From contig OZ023213.1 in the NCBI GenBank assembly GCA_963995525.1, positions 49,128,592-49,192,591 of the forward strand: DNA of 64,000 bases. The letters are read 5' to 3'. How positions within the stretch are numbered: the stretch's first letter is position 1; every line of letters starts with the position of its first letter. The position numbers and the translations under genes were made by a program. Below are positions 60,201 through 64,000 of the stretch, one piece after another. The notes under the pieces are model-generated. The model was given only the letters and a program-made list of their open reading frames with translations. It had not been told where the DNA came from and searched no databases. Origin of the DNA: Escarpia spicata. Taxonomy: Eukaryota > Annelida > Polychaeta > Sabellida > Siboglinidae.

Positions 60201-61763
60201 TTCTATGTCATACCTTACAGAGCGGGCATCCTTGCAGTAGAGATGTAAGAAGACAGATGTATATTCTATGTCCTACCTTACAGAGCAGGCATCCTTGCAG
60301 TAGAGATGTAAGAAGACAGATGTATATTCTATGTCCTACCTTACAGAGCAGGCATCCTTGCAGTAGAGATGTAAGAAGACAGATGTATATTCTATGTCTT
60401 ACCTTACAGAGCGGGCATCCTTGCGGTGGAGATGTAAGAAGACAGATGTATATTCTATGTCCTACCTTACAGAGCAGGCATCCTTGCAGTAGAGATGTAA
60501 GAAGACAGATGTATATTCTATGTCCTACCTTACAGAGCAGGCATCCTTGCAGTAGAGATGTAAGAAGACAGATGTATATTCTATGTCCTACCTTACAGAG
60601 CGGGCATCCTTGCAGTACAGATGTAAGAAGACAGATGTATATTCTATGTCCTACCTTACAGAGCGGGCATCCTTGCAGTAGAGATGTAAGAAGACAGATG
60701 TATATTCTATGTCCTACCTTACAGAGCGGGCATCCTTGCAGTAGAGATGTAAGAAGACAGATGTATATTCTATGTCTTACCTTACAGAGCAGGCATCCTT
60801 GCAGTAGAGATGTAAGAAGACAGATGTATATTCTATGTCCTACCTTACAGAGCAGGCATCCTTGCGGTGGAGATGTAAGAAGACAGATGTATATTCTATG
60901 TCCTACCTTACAGAGCGGGCATCCTTGCAGTAGAGATGTAAGAAGACAGATGTATATTCTATGTCCTACCTTACAGAGCAGGCATCCTTGCAGTAGATAT
61001 GTAAGAAGACAGATGTATATTCTATGTCCTACCTTACAGAGCAGGCATCCTTGCAGTGGAGATGTAAGAAGACAGATGTATATTCTATGTCTTACCTTAC
61101 AGAGCGGGCATCCTTGCGGTGGAGATGTAAGAAGACAGATGTATATTCTATGTCCTACCTTACAGAGCAGGCATCCTTGCATTAGAGATGTAAGAAGACA
61201 GATGTATATTCTATGTCCTACCTTACAGAGCGGGCATCCTTGCAGTAGAGATGTAAGAAGACAGATGTATATTCTATGTCCTACCTTACAGAGCGGGCAT
61301 CCTTGCAGTAGAGATGTAAGAAGACAGATGTATATTCTATGTCCTACCTTACAGAGCGGGCATCCTTGCAGTAGAGATGTAAGACGACAGATGTATATTC
61401 TATGTCCTACCTTACAGAGCGGGCATCCTTGCAGTAGAGATGTAAGAAGACAGATGTATATTCTATGTCCTACCTTACAGAGCGGGCATCCTTGCAGTAG
61501 AGATGTATGAAGAAGATATCTCGACACTCAACCGACTCAATCAGACCGAGAGGTAGACTGATGAAGGAGTTCGCGTATCTGATGAAGAGTCGATAGTTGG
61601 TGAGGACGATCACGCCCTCTGATGTCTCATCCAGGTAACTCACACCCTCCCCTTCCACTAGAGGGAAGGGCAGTTGTCTGTCGTCCTTGACAGCATCAGG
61701 GCGAGGGTAGAGTTCACTCGCATGGATGTGTTCCAGACTCTCGCACTCTCCATTGGTAGAATA
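26945..61763 (-). CDS. MTMR3: Myotubularin-related phosphatase, MTMR3/MTMR4 class, 14 exons, 5' partial
   Basis: Exons in coding order: 61763-61474, 55455-55289, 54269-54173, 50994-50881, 49040-48886, 46508-46395, 44976-44865, 43547-43352, 42631-42446, 40969-40799, 35289-34498, 31720-31499, 28402-28194, 27290-26945. They sum to 3171 nt (1056 aa and TAG), with every phase matching. Domain order is PH-GRAM (residues about 1-100), phosphatase (about 130-560) with HCSDGWDRT around residue 389, Ser-rich linker with LPKTRS, a coiled coil (about 800-865), and FYVE (about 905-970) with RRKHHCRNCG and all eight zinc cysteines. These enzymes dephosphorylate PI3P and PI(3,5)P2 at position 3 on endosomes. 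The FYVE finger at the C-terminus separates MTMR3/4 from other myotubularins. Wording such as [15 protein letters not shown] and FGTFLCN is closer to vertebrate MTMR3 than MTMR4, but an invertebrate gene is probably the single ancestor of both. The start codon lies beyond 64000. Most intron sequence is tandem repeat. Confidence 0.96.
27335..28190 (-). repeat. Tandem array containing the exon 14 acceptor
   Basis: About 17 irregular units (40-70 bp). Read on the minus strand, most contain TTCCAG followed by GAACTGTGGCCAGGTGT. That is the exon 14 splice acceptor plus the first 17 coding nt. A second variant has CCAGGATCTGCGGCCAGGTGT. The long Thr/Tyr/Ser ORFs on the plus strand are by-products. 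Confidence 0.92.
28194..28402 (-). CDS. MTMR3: MTMR exon 13 (first half of FYVE)
   Basis: Follows CCCCCTGGCAG. It contains [28 protein letters not shown] and RRKHHCR, and ends in phase 2 at GTAACA. The WVPD, RRKHHCR and CxxC motifs match MTMR3/4 FYVE domains. Confidence 0.94.
28410..29140. other. MTMR intron 12, part without identified features
   Basis: AT-rich intronic DNA. A direct duplication of TTATTATTCATAATTAACCG lies near 29020-29065. Confidence 0.4.
29145..30168. repeat. About 92-100-bp tandem array
   Basis: About ten units with GTATTAGTTAATGAAGTG, TATTATGTTCATGTTTGATC, and TTTCCTCTCTCCACTCAG then TCACTCGACAGAAAAG. Length differences come from a CT indel and a missing TAAATG. The polypyrimidine-CAG on the plus strand resembles a splice acceptor, although the gene here runs on the minus strand. 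Confidence 0.95.
30235..31110. repeat. 110-bp tandem array
   Basis: About eight units of 110 bp containing GGGATACAGACTAAGTCAAG, GGCCTGCTTGCCACACCACC and GAAGAACAAAGCTCTTGATC. The last unit runs directly into a LINE tail fragment, so the unit may come from that LINE. Confidence 0.95.
31087..31460 (+). pseudogene. LINE ORF2 C-terminal fragment
   Basis: The plus strand reads, with frame breaks, [10 protein letters not shown] and [13 protein letters not shown] sequence. It then continues into an Arg/Glu-rich stretch ([32 protein letters not shown]). This is the usual basic C-terminus of RTE-like LINEs. It lies in MTMR intron 12, antisense to the gene. Confidence 0.65.
31499..31720 (-). CDS. MTMR3: MTMR exon 12 (coiled coil)
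   Basis: A 222-nt phase-0 exon between TGTGTGCTTCAG and GTATGT. It encodes [20 protein letters not shown] and [20 protein letters not shown], corresponding to the DDDGMSVYTD...QIESGHQQEVE coiled coil of MTMR3. Confidence 0.93.
31760..34020. other. MTMR intron 11, mostly unassigned
   Basis: Contains a reverse copy (32400-32720) of the dispersed repeat also found at 15595. A LINE-like 3' tail near 33890-33960 reads GAGCGCTATATAAGAAATAA then ATTATTATT. No exon was recognised here. Confidence 0.5.
32400..32720 (-). repeat. Dispersed repeat copy (reverse of 15595-15875)
   Basis: On the minus strand it carries TGATGGGTTCATAAATGCAG, AAAATTGATGGAACATGACA, AGCTATTTTTGGCTGG and AGAATAGACCTGTGTGACTT. 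It is colinear with the copy next to SLX1 exon 3. Confidence 0.75.
34035..34255 (+). pseudogene. Rearranged EN-RT LINE fragment (RT tail joined to endonuclease)
   Basis: The plus strand begins with [11 protein letters not shown], which belongs near the C-terminus of the element. It then switches frame to [20 protein letters not shown] and [20 protein letters not shown], from the middle of the endonuclease. The order is opposite to that in the copy at 17290-18950. Confidence 0.8.
34498..35289 (-). CDS. MTMR3: MTMR exon 11 (end of phosphatase, Ser-rich linker)
   Basis: A 792-nt phase-0 exon after TGTGGTTCAG. It opens [20 protein letters not shown], the last helix of the phosphatase domain. It then reads [20 protein letters not shown] and RRVSDPNIV, matching LPKTRSYDNL...RRCSDPSL of MTMR3. 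A long Ser/Thr/Asp-rich low-similarity region follows, ending PPTPADK at GTAGGA. Confidence 0.94.
35378..35764 (-). mobile_element. tRNA-derived SINE (copy 2) inserted in an array
   Basis: Reverse-orientation copy of the element at 13080-13466, with A box, B box and TAGAAACTAGAA-type tail. CAGCT at both borders may be the target duplication. Array units continue on both sides, so it inserted after the array formed. Confidence 0.9.
36803..37150. repeat. 43-bp tandem array
   Basis: About 7.5 units of TGGTGTCGCATGATGTGCAG followed by GTTATATGTTCAACTTCCAG and TAA. Single related motifs (GCAGGTTA) are scattered outside the array. Confidence 0.95.
39222..40810 (-). repeat. Tandem array of about 24-bp units containing the exon 10 donor
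   Basis: On the minus strand the units read CATGCTGACCAG then GTAGGCACACA or GTAGACATACACA. The unit at 40790-40810 is the real exon 10 end and donor (GCTGACCAG|GTAGGC). There are about 37 units. A TIR element splits off the last few at 39222-39266. The Cys/Val/Tyr ORFs are by-products. Confidence 0.93.
39267..39899. mobile_element. 633-bp TIR element (Tc1/mariner-type MITE?) inside an array
   Basis: The left end TGTGACCCATCTTAATAAAA and the inverted right end (TGTGACCCATCTTAACAAAA on the minus strand) form TIRs of about 28 bp, flanked by TA. It has no transposase ORF. Array units continue on both sides, so it inserted after the array formed. A similar terminus (TATGTGACCCCAGCTGACCA) occurs near 46720. 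Confidence 0.85.
40799..40969 (-). CDS. MTMR3: MTMR exon 10
   Basis: A 171-nt phase-0 exon after CTATGTTCAG. It encodes [18 protein letters not shown], then [15 protein letters not shown] and [13 protein letters not shown]. The [18 protein letters not shown] block is near-identical to vertebrate MTMR3. Confidence 0.96.
41170..41597. repeat. 30-bp tandem array, 14 nearly perfect units
   Basis: The unit is CTAACTGGTGGAGC followed by TTGCAGCCACAGGAAA. Only three substitutions (CCGC twice, GGACC once) mark the last units, so it is young or strongly homogenised. I find no match to the flanking exons. ORFs on both strands are by-products of a unit divisible by three. Confidence 0.97.
41680..42415. 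repeat. Long (CA)n-type compound microsatellite
   Basis: About 735 bp of CA with CACACTCA, CACACCCA and CATACA variants. There is an internal duplication, with similar blocks at 41990-42170 and 42185-42310. On the minus strand it begins about 30 bp after the exon 9 donor. Confidence 0.97.
42446..42631 (-). CDS. MTMR3: MTMR exon 9
   Basis: A 186-nt phase-0 exon after GTGTCCGCAG. It encodes [20 protein letters not shown], then [19 protein letters not shown] and FNNALL, ending at GTGGGT. Confidence 0.96.
42640..43340. other. MTMR intron 8
   Basis: No array. A segment at 43068-43135 (GGTGAGTCATAGTTACAGAT, ATGATGGAAGTAAAGTG) recurs at 47884-47950, so a dispersed repeat is present. An AGTCYTTTGGACTA motif also recurs at 46700. 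Confidence 0.5.
43352..43547 (-). CDS. MTMR3: MTMR exon 8 (catalytic P-loop)
   Basis: A 196-nt exon after TTTGCGGCAG. It encodes [20 protein letters not shown] and [20 protein letters not shown], then [11 protein letters not shown], ending at [14 protein letters not shown] is the CX5R active site of the myotubularins. The cysteine and arginine are intact, so the enzyme should be active rather than a pseudophosphatase. Confidence 0.97.
43580..43955. repeat. AT-rich low-complexity intron sequence
   Basis: ATT/TTTACT trinucleotide-like runs at 43595-43690, with TA tracts near 43880. Confidence 0.85.
43957..44673 (+). repeat. 71-bp satellite, about ten copies
   Basis: The unit contains GAGTCTTGAGCTTAGTCAGC, ATGCCTTCTTGTTGTACG and TATCCAGTCCTTAGGATTAG. 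It is the same family as 7021-7312, in opposite orientation. Variants TTAGTCAGC, TTAGCCAGC and TTAGTGAGC partly alternate, suggesting two-unit higher-order copying. It shares 15 nt (GCTTAGTCAGCATGC) with exon 6. Confidence 0.96.
44865..44976 (-). CDS. MTMR3: MTMR exon 7
   Basis: A 112-nt exon after GTGAGCTACAG-like array sequence (CTACAG). It encodes (E)[20 protein letters not shown], then [17 protein letters not shown], ending in phase 2 at GTAAGC. It matches YYPNCEVVFMGMANIHSIRR of MTMR3. Confidence 0.95.
44955..45670 (-). repeat. 33-bp tandem array containing the exon 7 acceptor
   Basis: About 21 units. On the minus strand each reads TTGCTGTGCTACAG then AGTATTACATGAACTGTG, that is, the acceptor and the first 18 nt of exon 7. 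Length 33 is divisible by three, so ORFs run through on both strands. These ORFs repeat [11 protein letters not shown] on the minus strand. Confidence 0.95.
46395..46508 (-). CDS. MTMR3: MTMR exon 6
   Basis: A 114-nt exon after TCCTGGCCTAG. It encodes [20 protein letters not shown], then [17 protein letters not shown], ending in phase 1 at GTAAGC. It matches the [20 protein letters not shown] block. Confidence 0.95.
46515..48840. other. MTMR intron 5, dispersed repeat pieces only
   Basis: TGTCAAAATGTAAACAAACT is repeated at about 47129 and 47566. The 47884-47950 segment matches intron 8. AATTTGAGAAAAAGTT occurs twice (48528, 48694), followed by a block ending CCTCGGACCTTCAGCCAAAG. No exon recognised. 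Confidence 0.5.
48886..49040 (-). CDS. MTMR3: MTMR exon 5
   Basis: A 155-nt exon after GATGTTGTAG. It encodes [20 protein letters not shown] and [19 protein letters not shown], ending in phase 1 at GTCAGT. A second GTCAGT donor-like site 36 nt further on sits in a duplicated CCCCCAAYGGTCAGT block, but its phase would break the frame. Confidence 0.94.
49020..50395 (-). repeat. About 66-bp tandem array containing the exon 5 acceptor
   Basis: About 20 intronic units. On the minus strand they read GTTTTGTTGTTGCAG then GGATGTCCGCAGTGGGGCC and TTGTTGTGTT. The true exon starts GGATATCCGCAGTGGGGCC. Each unit also carries GTGGTGTAAGTG, a donor-like site about 45 nt after the acceptor. Confidence 0.95.
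50400..50870. other. MTMR intron 4, remaining part
   Basis: AT-rich, no repeat or gene recognised. Confidence 0.4.
50881..50994 (-). CDS. MTMR3: MTMR exon 4
   Basis: A 114-nt exon after CTTGCTTGCAG. It encodes [20 protein letters not shown], then [15 protein letters not shown], ending in phase 2 at GTATTA. It corresponds to LCGSYPQELIVPAWITDKEL in MTMR3. Confidence 0.95.
51000..52725. other. MTMR intron 3, part without arrays
   Basis: AT-rich intronic DNA without a recognised repeat or exon. ORFs are short and on both strands. Confidence 0.45.
52735..54193 (-). repeat. 21-bp tandem array containing the exon 3 end and donor
   Basis: About 69 units. On the minus strand the unit is TACGTGAATGAGGAGTACGG plus G. 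In the exon frame it encodes YVNEEYG, and GTACGT is the donor of exon 3. The first intronic unit is 22 nt, which shifts the frame and gives a stop. Units far from the exon have ATGTGAATG or GTATGG changes, so there is a divergence gradient. Confidence 0.96.
54173..54269 (-). CDS. MTMR3: MTMR exon 3
   Basis: A 97-nt exon after CTGTTTTCAG. It encodes [20 protein letters not shown] and [12 protein letters not shown], matching VERMGFDMNNAWRISNINEKY. Phase 2 at both ends. The last 20 nt are the array unit. Confidence 0.95.
54545..54850 (+). mobile_element. Dispersed repeat (SINE-like), single-headed copy
   Basis: The head ATGTATGTACATTCATATAG then CCACTGGATCAAATGATACA is present once. The body follows: GCCTGCTCGGCATCTCTCAC, GAGACAGAGACCACTACTCT, CACGACAGGTTACACATTTA, and TCTCTTCCGAAAGACAC. 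The second copy at 63640-64000 has the head amplified about 43 times. Confidence 0.75.
55204..55270. repeat. Short minisatellite (GCTCCCCACT)n
   Basis: Six imperfect units of about 10 bp, about 20 nt downstream of the exon 2 donor on the minus strand. The unit does not contain the donor. Confidence 0.85.
55289..55455 (-). CDS. MTMR3: MTMR exon 2
   Basis: A 167-nt exon after CTTGTATCAG. It encodes (R)[20 protein letters not shown], then [14 protein letters not shown] and LLCHCKP, ending in phase 1 at GTACGT. It corresponds to RCQFSTFEQCQEWLKRL...LFSFAYHAW, the end of the PH-GRAM domain and linker. Confidence 0.92.
55460..56035. other. MTMR intron 1, part without arrays
   Basis: AT-rich. A short AATAGTAATAG run precedes the 63-bp array near 55940-56035. 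Confidence 0.45.
56039..61507 (-). repeat. 63-bp tandem array (about 87 units) containing the exon 1 end and donor
   Basis: On the minus strand the unit is TACATCTCTACTGCAAGGAT, GCCCGCTCTGTAAG, then GTAGGACATAGAATATACAT, CTGTCTTCT. The first 34 nt equal the end of the PH-GRAM exon (61507-61474). The next bases are its splice donor. Units differ at a few positions (GCGGGC/GCAGGC, CAGTAGAG/CGGTAGAG/CGGTGGAG on the plus strand). A TAAGATGAC variant recurs at spacings that are whole multiples of 63, including two 315-bp steps, so there is local higher-order copying. The 1266-codon ORF on the minus strand is a by-product. Confidence 0.97.
61474..61763 (-). CDS. MTMR3: MTMR exon 1 of this window (PH-GRAM)
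   Basis: A 290-nt exon after ATTTCTGCTGCAG. It encodes [20 protein letters not shown], then [20 protein letters not shown] and [28 protein letters not shown]. It matches LECIQANQIFPR...ALSNYRLHIKF...[11 protein letters not shown] in MTMR3. An acceptor precedes it, so at least one upstream exon with the ATG lies beyond the window. Confidence 0.94.
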
Positions 61764-61784
61764 CTGCAGCAGAAATATTAACAT

Positions 61785-63680
61785 TTGTATGTATGTACAT
61801 TCACATAGGACCGAGTTGGTCCAATGATACGGTGTATGTACATTCACATAGGACCGAGTGGGTCCAATGATACATTGTATGTACATTCACATAGGACCGA
61901 GTGGGTCCAATGATACAGTGTATGTACATTCACATAGGACCGAGTGGGTCCAATGATACAGTGTACGTACATTCACATAGGACCGAGTGGGTCCAATGAT
62001 ACAGTGTATGTACATTCACATAGGACCGAGTGGGTCCAATGATACGGTGTATGTACATTCATATAGGACCGAGTGGGTCCAATGATACGGTGTATGTACA
62101 TTCATATAGGACCGAGTGGGTCCAATGATACGGTGTATGTACATTCATATAGGACCGAGTGGGTCCAATGATACGGTGTATGTACATTCACATAGGATTG
62201 AGTGGGTCCAATGATACGGTGTATGTACATTCACATAGGACTGAGTGGGTCCAATGATACGGTGTATGTACATTCATATAGGACCGAGTGGGTCCAATGA
62301 TACGGTGTATGTACATTCACATAGGACCGAGTGGGTCTAATGATACGGTGTATGTACATTCACATAGGACCGAGTGGGTCCAATGATACGGTGTATGTAC
62401 ATTCACATAGGACCGAGTGGGTCCAATGATACGGTGTATGTACATTCACATAGGACCGAGTGGGTCCAATGATACGGTGTATGTACATTCACATAGGACC
62501 GAGTGGGTCCAATGATACGGTGTATGTACATTCACATAGGACCGAGTGGGTCCAATGATACGGTGTATGTACATTCACGTAGGACCGAGCGGGTCCAATG
62601 ATACGGTGTATGTATAATTCACGTAGGACCGAGCGGGTCCAATGATACGGTGTATGTACATTCACGTAGGACCGAGCGGGTCCAATGATACGGTGTATGT
62701 ACATTCACGTAGGACCGAGCGGGTCCAATGATACGGTGTATGTACATTCACGTAGGACCGAGTGGGTCCAATGATACGGTGTATGTACATTCACGTAGGA
62801 CCGAGTGGGTCCAATGATACGGTGTATGTACATTCACGTAGGACCGAGTGGGTCCAATGATACGGTGTATGTACATTCACGTAGGACCGAGTGGGTCCAA
62901 TGATACGGTGTATGTACATTCACGTAGGACCGAGTGGGTCCAATGATACGGTGTATGTACATTCACGTAGGACCGAGTGGGTCCAATGATACGGTGTATG
63001 TACATTCACATAGGACCGAGTGGGTCCAATGATACGGTGTATGTACATTCACATAGGACCGAGTGGGTCCAATGATACGGTGTATGTACATTCACATAGG
63101 ACCGAGTGGGTCCAATGATACGGTGTATGTACATTCACATAGGACCGAGTGGATCCAATGATACGGTGTATGTACATTCACATAGGACCGAGTCGGTCCA
63201 ATGATACGGTGTATGTACATTCACATAGGACCGAGTGGGTCCAATGATACGGTGTATGTACATTCACATAGGACCGAGTGGGTCCGATGATACGGTGTAT
63301 GTACATTCACATAGGACCGAGTGGGTCCGATGATACGGTGTATGTACATTCACATAGGACCGAGTGGGTCCGATGATACGGTGTGTGTACATTCACATAG
63401 GACCGAGTGGATCCGATGATACGGTGTATGTACATTCACATAGGACCGAGTGGGTCCGATGATACGGTGTATGTACATTCACATAGGACCGAGTGGGTCC
63501 AATGATACGGTGTATGTACATTCACATAGGACCGAGTTGGTCCAATGATACAGTGTATGTACATTCACATAGGACCGAGTGGGTCCAATGATACAGTGTA
63601 TGTACATTCACATAGGACCGAGTGGGTCCAATGATACAGTGTATGTACATTCATATAGGACCGAGTGGGTCCAATGACAC
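61785..63680. repeat. 43-bp tandem array derived from a dispersed-repeat head
   Basis: About 43 units of GTCCAATGATACGGTGTATG, TACATTCACATAGGACCGAG and TGG. Regional variants occur: CACGTAGG at 62570-62990, ATATAGG at 62050-62160, TCCGATG at 63280-63470. The last unit is continuous with the SINE-like body starting at about 63690. Confidence 0.96.
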
Positions 63681-64000
63681 AGTGTATTACACTGTCTACA
63701 CTGCCTGCTCGGCGTCTCTCATACACTCGACCGGGAAGCAACTCCAGGTGCTGGGAGCAAGGTCCAGTGGGTGAGAGACAGAGACCACTGCTCTGTGAGT
63801 CCACGACAGGTTACACATTTACCAATTGTGGGATCTTTTACTTTCCCTTGTATCTAGACACCAGATAGAAGGGACCAATGGTTTTTAATGTCTCTTCCGA
63901 AAGACACATGCAACGTGAGGTGAACGAAATACAATAAAACTTTATTATCCCATGAAGGGAAATTTGTGGTTTTCATTAAAAATACATAAATAAAAACAGT
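63640..64000 (+). mobile_element. Dispersed repeat (SINE-like) copy 2, running off the window
   Basis: The body is colinear with 54545-54850: CTGCCTGCTCGGCGTCTCTC, GAGACAGAGACCACTGCTCT, CACGACAGGTTACACATTTA and TCTCTTCCGAAAGACAC. The tail AATAAAACTTTATTATCCCA resembles LINE/SINE 3' ends. Confidence 0.75.

Noticed and set aside
56039..61507. CRISPR-like array
   Set aside because: Units are contiguous with no unique spacers, and the context is a spliced animal gene.

Overview
This is eukaryotic, intron-rich, repeat-dense animal DNA, most likely from a mollusc or another lophotrochozoan. That guess rests on the gene structures, CA/GT microsatellites, tRNA-derived SINEs, RTE/CR1-type LINE fragments and a pogo-like transposase. 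I cannot name the species. Two conserved genes can be rebuilt exon by exon, and both close as full reading frames with matching intron phases.

Left half. SLX1, the catalytic subunit of the SLX1-SLX4 structure-specific endonuclease, lies on the + strand as five exons from 12329 to 20565 (273 aa). It holds the GIY-YIG nuclease domain and the C-terminal zinc finger. Its introns carry a TIR element with a SINE nested in it, a decayed jockey/CR1-like LINE and an internally deleted EN-RT LINE, all intronic. Upstream (1-12250) are decayed mobile elements: an unclassified element with a CDFAEN motif, a LINE tail, a frameshifted pogo/CENP-B-type transposase, and four copies of a 71-bp satellite.

Right half. 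A myotubularin-related phosphatase of the MTMR3/MTMR4 class lies on the - strand, convergent with SLX1. Fourteen exons run from 61763 down to the stop at 26945. Together they sum to 3171 nt, encoding 1056 aa without the true N-terminus, which lies beyond 64000. Domain order is PH-GRAM, phosphatase with CSDGWDRT, serine-rich linker with LPKTRS, a coiled coil, and a C-terminal FYVE finger. The product should remove the 3-phosphate from PI3P and PI(3,5)P2 on endosomal membranes.

The striking feature is the intronic tandem arrays. At seven MTMR splice junctions the repeat unit of the neighbouring array contains that junction, meaning the end of the exon plus its own donor or acceptor. The arrays have unit lengths of 21, 33 and 63 bp, about 66 bp, and three less regular ones. 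The last coding exon of SLX1 is likewise the first unit of a 64-bp array running past its stop codon. A 43-bp array at the right edge is built from the head of a dispersed repeat. I consider these junction-seeded satellites the candidate undescribed phenomenon of the window. They place tens of decoy splice sites in each affected intron. Long ORFs inside the arrays (up to 1266 codons) are artefacts of unit lengths divisible by three.
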